Shown here one piece after another: positions 55,200 to 64,000 of a DNA stretch of 64,000 nucleotides; positions within the stretch are counted from its first letter, which is position 1, and every line of letters starts with the position of its first letter. The DNA lies in assembly GCA_009773185.1 (NCBI GenBank), contig WPIF01000002.1:62001-126000 (forward strand), in the 5' to 3' direction. The position numbers were made by a program, and so were the translations under genes. Origin of the DNA: Nitrospirota bacterium (GTDB taxonomy: Bacteria > Nitrospirota > Thermodesulfovibrionia > Thermodesulfovibrionales > UBA1546). The notes below the pieces were generated by a model. The model was not told the DNA's origin. It saw only the letters and a list, made by a program, of their open reading frames with translations, and ran no database searches.

Positions 55200-55835
55200 A
55201 TGAAAAATAAGAAACTTCTCCAAATCTACCATAAACTCTTTAAAACCTTTGGCCCCCAGCACTGGTGGCCCGGGGACACGCCTTTTGAGGTTGCGGTCGG
55301 CGCGATACTCACCCAGAACACGAACTGGGGAAATGTTGAGAAGGCAATTAATAATTTAAAAAAAGAGAAAGTCCTGAGTGCAAAAGCGATACATGATATG
55401 CCCATAAAAAAACTTGCTGCACTTATACAGCCATCCGGTTATTTTAATATCAAAGCTAAAAGGCTGAAGTCATTTATTAATTTCCTCATGAATGATTATC
55501 ACGGGAGCATGCAGAGATTAAAAAAAGAAGAGATGCATTCTCTCAGGCATAAGCTGCTCAGCGTTAACGGCATTGGGCCTGAGACAGCAGATTCGATTTT
55601 GCTTTATGCCCTTGATAAGCCAATATTTGTGATAGATGCTTATACAAAAAGAGTCCTCTCAAGGCATAAGATACTCGGGCATGACGATTCTTACGAAAGA
55701 TATCAGGCGCTTTTTCATTCGGAGCTAAAGAAAGATGTTAAGCTTTTTAATGAATATCATGCATTGTTTGTGAGAGTAGCTAAAGAGTTTTGCAAGACAA
55801 AACCTGTTTGTGAAATGTGCCCTTTAAATATATGA
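55200..55835 (+). CDS. Endonuclease III-like DNA glycosylase (MagIII-like, HhH-GPD)
   Basis: 211 residues. AVGAILTQNTNWGNVEKAI and HKLLSVNGIGPETADSILLYAL (HhH), then the catalytic Asp in VIDAYTKRVLSRH. The lysine of the bifunctional Nth loop (GVGRKTA) is Glu here (GIGPETA), so it should be a monofunctional glycosylase, perhaps for 3-methyladenine as in Helicobacter MagIII. The C-terminus FCKTKPVCEMCPLNI has three of the four Nth cluster cysteines and then stops. Confidence 0.85.
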   Translation: MKNKKLLQIYHKLFKTFGPQHWWPGDTPFEVAVGAILTQNTNWGNVEKAINNLKKEKVLSAKAIHDMPIKKLAALIQPSGYFNIKAKRLKSFINFLMNDYHGSMQRLKKEEMHSLRHKLLSVNGIGPETADSILLYALDKPIFVIDAYTKRVLSRHKILGHDDSYERYQALFHSELKKDVKLFNEYHALFVRVAKEFCKTKPVCEMCPLNI

Positions 55836-55838
55836 TTT

Positions 55839-55969
55839 GAAGGCAGACATAATATTCTCGCTCTCGCAGAGTCGCAACGACATTCTCGCTCCGATAGGAT
55901 CGGGACTCTGAGGTTTTGTCCCGATGGCTATCGGGACAAAAAAACCGCTCGAATACAATGCCCGCCTTC
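55839..55969 (-). repeat. Hairpin repeat element 7 (terminator-like)
   Basis: Arms GAAGGCAGACATAATATTC and GAAGGCGGGCATTGTATTC (right arm reverse-complemented) pair. The core is remodelled: CCCGATAGCCATCGGG and a GACTCTG/CAGAGTC stem. The right arm runs straight into TTTTTTTG, so on the plus strand the whole element looks like a terminator for the upstream glycosylase gene. Confidence 0.75.
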
Positions 55970-56001
55970 TTTTTTTGAATCAGAATGATTAGAATAGTGA
56001 T

Positions 56002-56835
56002 ATGAAAACCCTTTCACTTGGCTACTCACCTTGCCCGAATGACACGTTCATCTTCTATGCATTAGTGCATGGGAAGATTGATGCGGGTGATTTGAAATTC
56101 AAAGAAATACTTCTCGATGTCGAGGCATTAAATAAAAAAGCATTAAAAGGTGAATTGGATATTACAAAGGTCTCATATAGCGCATTTGCGAACCTGAGGG
56201 AGGATTACTGCCTTCTGCGCTCAGGAGGCGCGCTAGGAAGAGTGTGCGGGCCGCTCGTTGTATCAAAAAGAAATTACAGTATGAAAGATTTGAAGGGCAA
56301 AAGGATTGCAATTCCGGGTGAGCTTACAACAGCATATCTCCTTCTTCAATTGTATGACCCTGATTTGAAGAAAAATATTAAAGTGATGCCTTTCAACATG
56401 ATAATGGATGCTGTAAAAAGTGGTGATGTTGATGCGGGTTTGATTATCCATGAAAGCAGGTTTACATATCCATCATATGGCTTAAAAAAAGTTATTGACC
56501 TCGGTGAGTGGTGGGAAAAAGAGACAGGCCTTCCGATACCGTTGGGATGTATTATTGCAAAGAGAAGTATGGGGAAGGATTTGATACATAAAATTGACGG
56601 GCTGATTAAAAAAAGCATCCTTTATGCTATGAATAACAAAGGTGAGCCGAAGAGATATATAAAAGAACACTCGCAGGAACTCGAAGACTCAGTAATAGAG
56701 CAGCATATTAACCTGTACGTTAATGACTATTCGATAGATATAGGTGAAGAGGGGATTAACGCTGTAAAAAAGCTTTTTGATATGGCAGAGGAGAAAGGGA
56801 TAATAAAAAAATCATTGGTATCACTATTTGCTTAG
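56002..56835 (+). CDS. mqnD: 1,4-dihydroxy-6-naphthoate synthase (futalosine pathway)
   Basis: Acts late in the futalosine route to menaquinone. 277 residues, periplasmic-binding-protein-like fold. The start LSLGYSPCPNDTFIFYALVHGKID is diagnostic, followed by DITKVSYSAFANL and PLGCIIAKRSMG. Menaquinone made by this route is the likely partner of QmoC. Other mqn genes are not in the window. Confidence 0.94.
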   Translation: MKTLSLGYSPCPNDTFIFYALVHGKIDAGDLKFKEILLDVEALNKKALKGELDITKVSYSAFANLREDYCLLRSGGALGRVCGPLVVSKRNYSMKDLKGKRIAIPGELTTAYLLLQLYDPDLKKNIKVMPFNMIMDAVKSGDVDAGLIIHESRFTYPSYGLKKVIDLGEWWEKETGLPIPLGCIIAKRSMGKDLIHKIDGLIKKSILYAMNNKGEPKRYIKEHSQELEDSVIEQHINLYVNDYSIDIGEEGINAVKKLFDMAEEKGIIKKSLVSLFA

Positions 56836-56854
56836 CGCGGATTTTTTATATAAA

Positions 56855-57019
56855 CAAAGGAGGGGACAATCTTTTCACTCATTCTCGGTCGCTGAAGCGA
56901 CCTCCGAGGTATTTTGCCTCACCCCCCTTCGTTCCCCCCTTGATAAGGGGGGAATTTAAGAGGGGTGGTTTTTGAACTATCGGCAAAATAAAACCGCTCA
57001 AAGACAGTTCCCTCCTTTG
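56855..57019 (-). repeat. Hairpin repeat element 8 (between mqnD and dinB)
   Basis: Arms CAAAGGAGGGGACAATCTTTT and CAAAGGAGGGAACTGTCTTTGAG (right arm reverse-complemented). Core CATTCTCGGTCGC-TGAA-GCGACCTCCGAGG and CTATCGGCAAAATAAAACCGCTC. The centre holds the nested CCCCCCTT...AAGGGGGG palindrome also seen in element 1. Confidence 0.85.
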
Positions 57020-57042
57020 TTGGATTATATTGATAGTCTGTA

Positions 57043-58071
57043 ATGCGCAGAATCCTTCATATAGATATGGATGCATTTTTTGCAGCTGTGGAGCAGAAGC
57101 GCCATCCCGAGCTTATCGGCAAGCCTGTTGTCATAGGAGGAAGCGGGGACCCGACGCAGAGAGGGGTTGTTTCTACTGCATCTTACGAGGCAAGAAAATT
57201 TGGCATTCACTCTGCAATGCCGCTGAGGACCGCGTACAAACTCTGTCCTGAGGCTGTATTTTTGCCTGTTGATTACGAAGAGTATTCAAGGGTGTCAGCG
57301 GAAGTAAAAAATATTCTCAGGGAATTCAGCCCTGTTATGGAGGATGTTGGCATTGACGAGGCATTTCTTGATATTTCTGAATCAGCAGAGCCTTCTGAGG
57401 AAATATCAAAAAAGATTAAAGAGAAAATCAAGGCAGAACTTGATATTACCTGCTCGATAGGTATTGCCCCCAATAAACTCCTTGCAAAGATTGCATCAGA
57501 TTTAAATAAGCCTGACGGGCTGACAATAATAAATGAAACTGATATAGAAAAAATAATCTGGCCTCTCGCTGTCAGAAAACTGTGGGGCGTCGGGCCAAAG
57601 ACAGAGGCGCATCTTAAGAGTATTAACATAAATACAATAGGCGCTCTTGCAGTAATGCCATTGGAAAAGTTAACAGGGCATTTCGGCCCTTCCTACGGCA
57701 ATTATTTATATGAAGCGTCAAAGGGTGTTGATGAAAGCCCTTTGGTAACACACTGGGAACCGAAATCATCAAGCAGAGAAATAACTTTTCAGCGGGATAC
57801 AAATGACTGGCAGACGATTGCAAAAACACTTGCGGGATTAACAAAAGAAGTTTCAGAGGATTTGAAACAGTCGGGATATGCCGGTAAAACCGTGACAGTG
57901 AAAATAAGGTTTGATGATTTTAAGACATATACGCGCGCAAAGACAATGGCTGAGTTTACAGATTCTAATGAAGTAATAAGGAAGGCTGCTTTTGAGGCAT
58001 TGAACAGGATTAAGCTGGAGAAGAAGGTCAGGCTCATAGGGGTGAGGGTGAGCGGATTAAAAAAGAAATGA
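57043..58071 (+). CDS. dinB: DNA polymerase IV (Y family)
   Basis: Error-prone translesion polymerase. 342 residues. Palm motif RILHIDMDAFFAAVEQ (first metal Asp), DVGIDEAFLDIS (catalytic SxDE-type acidic pair), GIAPNKLLAKIASDLNKPDG, then HhH KLWGVGPKT and the little-finger domain. The C-terminal beta-clamp peptide is not obvious, since the protein ends RLIGVRVSGLKKK. Flanked on both sides by hairpin elements. Confidence 0.95.
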   Translation: MRRILHIDMDAFFAAVEQKRHPELIGKPVVIGGSGDPTQRGVVSTASYEARKFGIHSAMPLRTAYKLCPEAVFLPVDYEEYSRVSAEVKNILREFSPVMEDVGIDEAFLDISESAEPSEEISKKIKEKIKAELDITCSIGIAPNKLLAKIASDLNKPDGLTIINETDIEKIIWPLAVRKLWGVGPKTEAHLKSININTIGALAVMPLEKLTGHFGPSYGNYLYEASKGVDESPLVTHWEPKSSSREITFQRDTNDWQTIAKTLAGLTKEVSEDLKQSGYAGKTVTVKIRFDDFKTYTRAKTMAEFTDSNEVIRKAAFEALNRIKLEKKVRLIGVRVSGLKKK

Positions 58072-58099
58072 TTTGCGGGATGCTATAAAGTAATTTGGG

Positions 58100-58255
58100 G
58101 GCGAAGACCTAGTATTTTTTCGCCCCGGCGAATCCGCAGAGGCGGACACTCATTCTCGGGCTAAAGCCCTCCGAGGAATTTTGCTCTTTATTTTTTTATA
58201 TTTTAAACTTTGTGAATATCGCAAAATAAAACCGCTCAAATACTATGTCTTCGCC
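58100..58255 (-). repeat. Hairpin repeat element 9 (after dinB)
   Basis: Arms GGCGAAGACCTAGTATTTTTT and GGCGAAGACATAGTATTTGAG (right arm reverse-complemented). Core CACTCATTCTCGGGC-TAAA-GCCCTCCGAGG and TATCGCAAAATAAAACCGCTC. An extra CGCCCCGGCG and TCCGC...GCGGA insertion sits near the left arm. Confidence 0.8.
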
Positions 58256-58360
58256 AGAAATCCATCAGCTGAATTCCGAGTTTTCTATTGCCCAAACAGA
58301 GTTATTAGGTTATACTTTTAAAGCAGCAAATCCTTGAAAAATTTATGATGGAGAAGGATA

Positions 58361-59623
58361 ATGCCGTTTTTTGGTGAGCTTTTTGTAAGTGAAATATTAA
58401 AAAAGCCTGTGCTGGACCCAAAAGGCGAAGAACTCGGAAGGGTTAAAGACCTTGTGGTAGTGAAGGGCGAAGCATTGCCAAAGATTTCAAGCCTCATAGT
58501 TGAGAAGAAGAGAAAGCTTTTCAGTCTTCCATGGGCAGACCTGAACATATTCAATAAGAGAATAATCTCTGCGAATATTTACAGCGAAGGGCTTAAGGCA
58601 TATGAAATGAGCGAGGAAGCCCTTTTGTTAGTCAGGGATATTTTTGATAAGCAGATTGTTGATGCAAACGGCGCCAAGGTTGTAAGGGTGAATGATGTCA
58701 AGCTTGAAGGATTTAATACTGAGGCTGTACTTATAGCCGCTGATGTCGGTATGAGAGGCATAATGAGAAGGCTTGGAGTTGAAAGAGGCGGAGAAGACCT
58801 TATGAGGGTTTTGAGAGGGAACCTCCCGTATAACCTGATAAGCTGGGACTACATCCAGCCTTTGGAGCCGAAACTTACTGCAATATCCCTTACTATACCG
58901 AGACAGATGATGTCTGAACTGCATCCTGCAGACCTTGCAGCAATAATAAGCCAGGTCTCTCACAAAGAGGGCGCTACGTTTATTAAAGACCTTGATGTTG
59001 AGACCGCAGCCGAGATGCTTTCAGAGCTTGAACCTGATGCACAGGCAGCAATAATAACAGGGATGGACACTGAAAAGGCTGCCGACATCATAGAGGAAAT
59101 GCCTCCTGACGAGGCTGCTGACGTGCTCAGCGACCTCCCGGCAGGGAAGGCGCAGGAGATTCTGGGCAATCTTGAAAAAGAAGATGCCGAGGACATTCAG
59201 GAACTCCTGGGGCATGAGGAAGATACGGCAGGCGGTATTATGACAAACGAATATATTGCTTATTCGCCGGAGATGACTGTAAAAGAGGCCTCGGAAAGAT
59301 TCAGGGTTAATGCCAGAGAGGTTGAAACCGTATATTACATTTACGTGCTTGATAAAGACGAGAAATTGGTAGGCGTTACTTCACTGAGGGAACTGCTGCT
59401 TGCGGAGCCGGACAGTATACTTGCAGATATTATGGAGACGAACCTTAAGACCGTCTCGCCGGGAGAAGACGAAATGGTTGCCGCCGGAATTATATCCAAA
59501 TATAATCTGCTGGCCCTGCCTGTGGTAGATGAAGACGGTTATATGCACGGCATCGTAACCGTTGATGACATAATTGACATTCTCCTGCCTCCTTCGGCAA
59601 AACGTAAAAGGAGAAAGGTGTGA
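58361..59623 (+). CDS. PRC-barrel/MgtE-N/CBS protein (soluble Mg2+-sensor-like subunit)
   Basis: 420 residues, no membrane helices. Two PRC-barrel segments (about 5-80 and 85-170: VLDPKGEELGRVKDLVV and IVDANGAKVVRVNDVKL), an MgtE N-terminal superhelical domain (about 190-295: LHPADLAAIISQ...MPPDEAADVLSDLPAGKA) and two CBS domains (about 300-415). This is the cytoplasmic sensor of MgtE without its channel. It overlaps the Nramp-type transporter gene by 4 nt, so it probably gates that transporter in response to Mg2+ or nucleotide. Confidence 0.85.
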   Translation: MPFFGELFVSEILKKPVLDPKGEELGRVKDLVVVKGEALPKISSLIVEKKRKLFSLPWADLNIFNKRIISANIYSEGLKAYEMSEEALLLVRDIFDKQIVDANGAKVVRVNDVKLEGFNTEAVLIAADVGMRGIMRRLGVERGGEDLMRVLRGNLPYNLISWDYIQPLEPKLTAISLTIPRQMMSELHPADLAAIISQVSHKEGATFIKDLDVETAAEMLSELEPDAQAAIITGMDTEKAADIIEEMPPDEAADVLSDLPAGKAQEILGNLEKEDAEDIQELLGHEEDTAGGIMTNEYIAYSPEMTVKEASERFRVNAREVETVYYIYVLDKDEKLVGVTSLRELLLAEPDSILADIMETNLKTVSPGEDEMVAAGIISKYNLLALPVVDEDGYMHGIVTVDDIIDILLPPSAKRKRRKV

Positions 59624-60861
59624 GCCTCTACAGGAAAATAGCCATGTTCCTTGCAGTTATGGGACCCGGGATAATCACCGCAAATATAGATAATGACGCA
59701 AGCGGCATTACAACATATTCTGTTGCAGGCGCGCGTTTTGGTTACGGATTATTGTGGACTTTAGTGCCAACAACAGTAGCCCTTGTTGTAATACAGGAGA
59801 TGATAGCCCGCATGGGCGTCATAACAGGGAAAGGGCTCTCCGACCTTATCAGGGAGAACTACGGAATAAAGGCCGCATTTTTCATGATGTTAGGCCTCCT
59901 TATAGCTAATTTCGGAAACACAGTTGCCAATCTTGCAGGCTGGGCAGCAAGCATGGAAATACTCGGGTTGAGTAAATATATAATGATACCTGTTGGCGCA
60001 ATTTCAATATGGATGCTTGTCACAAAAGGAAGTTACCGGTTTGTTGAAAAGATACTTTTATTTGCATGTCTTTTGTACTTTGGCTATGTTATTTCAGGGT
60101 TTATGGCAAAGCCTGAGTGGATGCCGGTACTTAAAAGCACCTTTGTACCGCAGATTAAATGGGATTCGGAATATGTTATGCTCAGCATAGCCATAATAGG
60201 AACAACCATAACACCGTGGATGCAGTTCTATCTTCAATCATCCATTGCTGAAAAGGGAATAAAAAAAGAGCAGTATAAGGCATCGCGCCTGGATGTTATT
60301 ATCGGGTGCTCCATAACCGATATAATCAGTTTTTTTGTAATAGTGACCTGCGGCGCATTGCTGTTTCCGCAGGGGGTCAGGATAAATGAGGCGTCAGAGG
60401 CAGCACTGGCCCTGAAACCATTGGCAGGTGATTATGCATATCTTATATTCTCTCTCTGCCTTGCCAATGCATCTCTGCTCGGGGCTATAATAGTGCCATT
60501 GGCAACCGCATACTATATATGCGAGGCAATGGGATGGGAGGCAGGGGTTAATAAGACATTTAAAGATGCCCCTCAGTTTATGTGGATCTATACATTGACG
60601 ATAGCGCTGGCTTCACTTGTGGTCATGATACCCGGAGCGCCGCTGGTCTTTCTGATGGTGCTGTCGGCTGTGATTAACGGGTTGTTGCTGCCGTTTGTCC
60701 TTGTTTATGCCTTATTGCTTGTAAATAATAAAAAATTAATGGGAGAATACACCAATCCAAAAAGTTACAATTACATTTCATGGGGAACAGTGGTTGTTAT
60801 AATAGGGCTTACAGCATTTCTGGTTTTTATAAATATTATTCCGGCAGGGGGAAAGATTTAA
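59620..60861 (+). CDS. Nramp-related divalent metal transporter
   Basis: 413 residues, about 11 helices. TM1 reads [20 protein letters not shown] instead of the DPGN motif, and TM6 reads [17 protein letters not shown], lacking the MPH metal-binding methionine of Mn2+/Fe2+ Nramps. Such changes are seen in the Nramp-related clade that includes Mg2+ transporters. Coupling to an MgtE-like sensor favours Mg2+ as substrate (inference). Its stop overlaps the mtnA start by 1 nt. Confidence 0.85.
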   Translation: MSLYRKIAMFLAVMGPGIITANIDNDASGITTYSVAGARFGYGLLWTLVPTTVALVVIQEMIARMGVITGKGLSDLIRENYGIKAAFFMMLGLLIANFGNTVANLAGWAASMEILGLSKYIMIPVGAISIWMLVTKGSYRFVEKILLFACLLYFGYVISGFMAKPEWMPVLKSTFVPQIKWDSEYVMLSIAIIGTTITPWMQFYLQSSIAEKGIKKEQYKASRLDVIIGCSITDIISFFVIVTCGALLFPQGVRINEASEAALALKPLAGDYAYLIFSLCLANASLLGAIIVPLATAYYICEAMGWEAGVNKTFKDAPQFMWIYTLTIALASLVVMIPGAPLVFLMVLSAVINGLLLPFVLVYALLLVNNKKLMGEYTNPKSYNYISWGTVVVIIGLTAFLVFINIIPAGGKI

Positions 60862-61919
60862 TGGTAAAGGCAATAGAATGGAAAGACGGCAAGGTAATAA
60901 TGCTCGACCAGAGCAGGCTTCCGGTAGAGGTAAAATTCATAGACTGCACCAATTATCATATTGTTGCAGAGGGAATTAAAAAACTATGGATAAGAGGGGC
61001 GCCTGCGATAGGGATTGCAGCAGCCATGGGCATAGCCCTTGGCGCGCAAGACATAACAGCAAAGAACTACAGGGAATTAATGAAAGGGCTTGAAGCTGTA
61101 TTTAGTGACCTTCTTTCAACAAGGCCTACGGCTGTAAATATAAAATGGGCGGTTGAGAGGATAAGAAAACTCCTGAAAGAAAATAAAGAAGAACCGGTTT
61201 CAAAACTTAAGATGCTGTTGATTGAAGAGGCACAGAAGATACACGCAGAAGATATAGAGGTTAATAAGGCAATAGGAAGATGGGGAGCGCAGTTTATAAA
61301 AGACGGCGACACAGTCCTTACTCACTGCAACGCAGGCGCTCTTGCAACAGGCGGATACGGCACAGCAACAGCGCCAATTCTTGTTGCAATAGAGCAGGGC
61401 AAAAAGATTCAGGTAATTGCTGATGAGACAAGGCCTGTTCTTCAGGGGGCGAGGCTCACTGCGTGGGAGCTTATGCAGGCAGGAGTTCCTGTTACATTGA
61501 TTACAGACAATTCCGCAGGAGCGATTATGAAAAAAGGCGAGATAAACCTTGCAATTGTCGGCACTGACAGAACTGTCAGGAACGGAGACGTTGCCAATAA
61601 GATAGGCACATATTCGGTTGCCGTGCTCTGCAAGGAGCACAGGATACCTTTTTATGTTGCAGCTCCTTTGAGCAGTATTGATTTTTCCATAACAACAGGC
61701 GATAAGATTCCTATAGAGGAAAGAGGGTCTGAAGAGGTCACTCATATATTCGGCACCTGCCAGATTGCTCCTGACAACGTAAAGGTCAGGAACATGGCCT
61801 TTGATGTTACGCCTGCAAAATATATAACGGCGATTATTACCGAGAAAGGCGCATTCAGGCCGAGGGACCTGAAAAGATTAATGAAGAAAGATGTTAACCT
61901 TGACGAGTTAAGGCTCTGA
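60861..61919 (+). CDS. mtnA: S-methyl-5-thioribose-1-phosphate isomerase
   Basis: Isomerises MTR-1-P to MTRu-1-P in methionine salvage. 352 residues from ATG 60861 ([17 protein letters not shown]); the track's start lies inside the transporter gene. Motifs [13 protein letters not shown], the catalytic Cys in [34 protein letters not shown] and the Asp in [20 protein letters not shown]. eIF2B-alpha-like fold. Confidence 0.94.
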   Translation: MVKAIEWKDGKVIMLDQSRLPVEVKFIDCTNYHIVAEGIKKLWIRGAPAIGIAAAMGIALGAQDITAKNYRELMKGLEAVFSDLLSTRPTAVNIKWAVERIRKLLKENKEEPVSKLKMLLIEEAQKIHAEDIEVNKAIGRWGAQFIKDGDTVLTHCNAGALATGGYGTATAPILVAIEQGKKIQVIADETRPVLQGARLTAWELMQAGVPVTLITDNSAGAIMKKGEINLAIVGTDRTVRNGDVANKIGTYSVAVLCKEHRIPFYVAAPLSSIDFSITTGDKIPIEERGSEEVTHIFGTCQIAPDNVKVRNMAFDVTPAKYITAIITEKGAFRPRDLKRLMKKDVNLDELRL

Positions 61920-61930
61920 CATGAGATGAT

Positions 61931-62911
61931 ATGATTAAGACGACGGATATAAAAAAGGTTTTTGACGCCTATGACGCTGAGCTTCGCCTGGTTGAAGTCA
62001 GGCTGGAAGAACTTTTTAAGAGCGATGCTCCGCTCATACCGCTGGTAGGAAAATATCTGCTTGAGAGCGGAGGCAAGAGGCTGAGGCCGCTTTTTCTTCT
62101 TTCAGGCGCACGGCTTGCAGGATACAAGGGAACGGACCATATAATTCTTGCAGGCATTATAGAGCTGATACATATGGCGTCGCTGCTCCATGATGATGTT
62201 GTTGACGGCGCCAAACTAAGGAGGGGGAAGGCAGCTGCCCATTCCTTATGGGGCAATCAGGTTGTGATTCTGGTCGGAGATTTCCTTTATTCCAATGCCC
62301 TTAAAAAAGCAGTGTCTTTCAGGAGCCAGAGGATAATGGAGGCGCTCTCTGAGGCCACGACAAGCATGACTGAGGGAGAGATATTACAGCTTCAGAAAAC
62401 CTCGGATATCAGCATTACAGAGGAGGAGTATACAAGAATAATATCTGCCAAGACAGGCATACTCATATCTGCTGCGTGCAGGATTGGCGCGATATTAAGC
62501 CTTGGTTCAGGCGCCGAAGAAAACGCCCTTGCAAGGTTTGGCCTTAAGTCAGGCACGGCTTTTCAGATGGCAGATGACATACTCGACTATATGGCGGATG
62601 AGAGTGAACTTGGCAAAAAACTCGGTAAAGACATAGAAGAAGGCAAGATAACGCTGCCTCTGATTTATCTTTTTAAGAATGCCCTGGATAATGAAAAAGA
62701 AGAGATAAAACAGGTCATAGATAATTTTTCAGAGCAGGGGCTTCAGAGGGTACTTGCCCTGTTCAGGCAATATGATGTTCTGGAAAAGTCTCTCGCAAGG
62801 GCAGAGGGGATTGTGAATGAGGCAAAGGATGAGCTTTCGATATTCCCTGATTCCCCTGAAAGGGATTATATGCTCTGTATTGCTGATTACGCAATTTCCA
62901 GGGAGAAGTGA
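61931..62911 (+). CDS. Polyprenyl diphosphate synthase
   Basis: Builds the long isoprenoid chain, most likely the menaquinone side chain. 326 residues. First Asp-rich motif [15 protein letters not shown] and second [10 protein letters not shown], with [11 protein letters not shown] upstream. Small residues before the first motif (HMAS, no bulky Phe/Tyr stop at -4/-5) suggest a long-chain (octaprenyl or similar) product. Length specificity is inferred. Confidence 0.9.
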   Translation: MIKTTDIKKVFDAYDAELRLVEVRLEELFKSDAPLIPLVGKYLLESGGKRLRPLFLLSGARLAGYKGTDHIILAGIIELIHMASLLHDDVVDGAKLRRGKAAAHSLWGNQVVILVGDFLYSNALKKAVSFRSQRIMEALSEATTSMTEGEILQLQKTSDISITEEEYTRIISAKTGILISAACRIGAILSLGSGAEENALARFGLKSGTAFQMADDILDYMADESELGKKLGKDIEEGKITLPLIYLFKNALDNEKEEIKQVIDNFSEQGLQRVLALFRQYDVLEKSLARAEGIVNEAKDELSIFPDSPERDYMLCIADYAISREK

Positions 62912-62912
62912 T

Positions 62913-63422
62913 ATGCATCCATTGGTAATGCTTGCCAGGCAGGCAATTGAGACCTATGTGAAAGAGGGCTGCGCAATCGAACCTCCGGCTGAACTTATAC
63001 CAGAGATGAAAGAGAAGGCAGGGGCCTTTGTATCCCTGAAAAAACACGGAGAGCTAAGGGGATGCATAGGCTCATTTATGCCGAGCTGTGACAATGTTGC
63101 ATCAGAGGTTATAAAAAATGCGATATATGCTGCAACGCAGGACCCGCGGTTTCATTGTGTCCGGCCGGAAGAACTGGATGACCTTGTATATTCTGTTGAT
63201 GTGCTGTCCTTGCCCGAAGAGGTCAGGGATATTAAAAAATTAAACCCTAAAAAATACGGGGTGATAGTCTCTAAGGGGCAGAGAAAGGGGCTGCTTCTGC
63301 CCGACCTTGAAGGGGTTGATACTGTTGAGGAGCAGCTTAGAATCGCAAAGATGAAGGCAGGGCTGTCTCCTGGTGATGAGGAAGTCAAAATCTTCAGGTT
63401 TGAGGTCAGGAGGTATCACTGA
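62913..63422 (+). CDS. AMMECR1-domain protein
   Basis: 169 residues from ATG 62913, 1 nt after the synthase stop; the track's start lies inside that gene. The family signature ELRGCIGSF (about 45-53) and [23 protein letters not shown] identify AMMECR1. [25 protein letters not shown] contains the second conserved block. The function is unknown; members are often fused to or next to MEMO or radical-SAM AmmeMemoRadiSam proteins, none of which is visible here. Confidence 0.9.
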   Translation: MHPLVMLARQAIETYVKEGCAIEPPAELIPEMKEKAGAFVSLKKHGELRGCIGSFMPSCDNVASEVIKNAIYAATQDPRFHCVRPEELDDLVYSVDVLSLPEEVRDIKKLNPKKYGVIVSKGQRKGLLLPDLEGVDTVEEQLRIAKMKAGLSPGDEEVKIFRFEVRRYH

Positions 63423-63438
63423 TGAATAAGGGAAGGCA

Positions 63439-64000
63439 ATGGAAATACCTTTAAAAGGCAGCATCAGGGACTATAGTCTCCCAAAGGTACTTGTTCAGCT
63501 CAACAGGAAGCGTGCAACAGGGACCCTGTCGGTAAGCACGCCTAACTTTACCAAGAAGATATATCTGATAAAAGGGGATGCTGTATTTGCCTCTTCATCT
63601 TACGAGGATGACCGGCTCGGGGAGATGCTGCTTAAGGCCGGGAAGATTACTGTTGAACAATACGATAAATCCGTAGAGATATTAAAGGCAACCAAAAAAC
63701 GGCAGGGCGCGATACTTGTAGAACTCGGTTATCTTATTCCCAAAGACCTTTTCTGGGGAGTTAAATATCAGGTAAAAGAGATAATTTACAGCCTTTTCCA
63801 GCTTGAGGAAGGAGAATTTGAACTTGCAGAAGGAGATGTGCCGACCCAGGAGGTCATAACTCTTAAGATGAGCATGGGCAACCTTATATATGAGGGAGTG
63901 AAAAAAATAGAAAACTGGACCAGGATAAGGCAGGAGATGCCTGACACAGGGATAGTATTAAGGCTTTCTGAAGATCCGATTAGCCTGTTTCAGAATGTAG
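63439..64000 (+). CDS. DUF4388-domain protein (partial, runs off window)
   Basis: 187 residues visible, starting MEIPLKGSIRDYSLPKVLVQL at an ATG with GGAAGG close by; it was absent from the ORF track because it has no stop in the window. The N-terminal DUF4388 (PATAN-like) pattern continues RKRATGTLSVSTPNFTKKIYLIKGDAVFASSSYEDDRLGEMLLKAGKIT. Such domains occur in two-component and gliding/polarity regulators. Its role here is unknown. Confidence 0.8.
   Translation, partial: MEIPLKGSIRDYSLPKVLVQLNRKRATGTLSVSTPNFTKKIYLIKGDAVFASSSYEDDRLGEMLLKAGKITVEQYDKSVEILKATKKRQGAILVELGYLIPKDLFWGVKYQVKEIIYSLFQLEEGEFELAEGDVPTQEVITLKMSMGNLIYEGVKKIENWTRIRQEMPDTGIVLRLSEDPISLFQNV

Noticed and set aside
60780-61919. 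Longer mtnA start at 60780
   Set aside because: The first 27 codons overlap the transporter gene; the family starts at [10 protein letters not shown] (60861).
62817-63422. Longer AMMECR1 ORF starting at 62817
   Set aside because: It lies inside the polyprenyl synthase gene; ATG 62913 follows that gene's stop and fits the family.

Overview
This looks like part of the chromosome of a diderm anaerobe or microaerophile that uses the dissimilatory sulfur pathway, probably Nitrospirota (Thermodesulfovibrionia-like), with Desulfobacterota as the alternative. The grounds are a sat-aprBA-qmoABC block followed by a membrane pyrophosphatase, a futalosine-pathway menaquinone gene (mqnD), LPS-transport genes (lptF, lptG, lptE) and strong use of AGA/AGG arginine codons. 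The assignment is inferred from gene content only. About 55 protein genes, two tRNAs and an unusually heavy load of small repeats were found. No rRNA, CRISPR array, prophage or intact insertion sequence was seen.

Layout. 0-4 kb: miaA (partial), rlmN, an IscA-like protein, hemB, a thymidylate-synthase-family gene and tRNA-Glu/tRNA-Lys. 4.3-12.3 kb: lptF-lptG, a broken RCC1/FIMAH surface-protein gene, a TMTC-like membrane protein with TPRs, and small hypothetical and lipoprotein genes. 12.4-21.2 kb: the housekeeping run aroQ-pepP-efp-accB-accC-pilZ, then rpmE-DUF1385-prfA-(lipoprotein)-prmC. 21.3-24.9 kb: ATP synthase a and c subunits, a RibL-like nucleotidyltransferase, rdgB and adk. 24.9-36.2 kb: sat, aprB, aprA, qmoA, qmoB, qmoC, a CBS protein and hppA. 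Together these interconvert sulfate, APS and sulfite, link APS reductase to the menaquinone pool and recover energy from the pyrophosphate made or used by Sat. 36.3-40 kb: hypothetical genes and two YkgJ-type cysteine-cluster proteins. 40-46.2 kb: rpsT, holA, an MBL-fold protein, lptE and leuS. 46.2-48.7 kb: a small accessory island with a winged-helix/nucleotidyltransferase pair bracketed by 36-bp direct repeats, and a DUF3800 protein. 48.8-64 kb: aspS, rluB-like, pncC, ligA, glutaredoxin, Mth938-like, an endonuclease III relative, mqnD, dinB, an MgtE-sensor/Nramp pair, mtnA, a polyprenyl synthase, AMMECR1 and a DUF4388 protein (partial).

The most unusual structure is a family of about 120-180 bp imperfect palindromes in the gaps between genes: eight full copies, one half copy and one divergent relative. 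All share an internal core (GAGCGGTTTTATTTTGCC ... CCTCGGAGG-hairpin-CCGAGAATGAGCG). Their outermost arms are specific to each locus but complementary within each copy, which looks like covariation of a folded RNA or insertion into existing hairpins. A second layer is a set of short tandem arrays, mostly heptamers, several of them in frame inside conserved genes (leuS three times, prmC, lptE, rlmN and the TMTC-like gene). Other points of note are a sat gene whose 14 arginine codons are all CGT/CGC amid AGA/AGG-using neighbours, a c subunit with a signal peptide and Na+-type ligands, an EF-P with arginine at the loop tip, and an MgtE cytoplasmic sensor coupled to an Nramp-type transporter.
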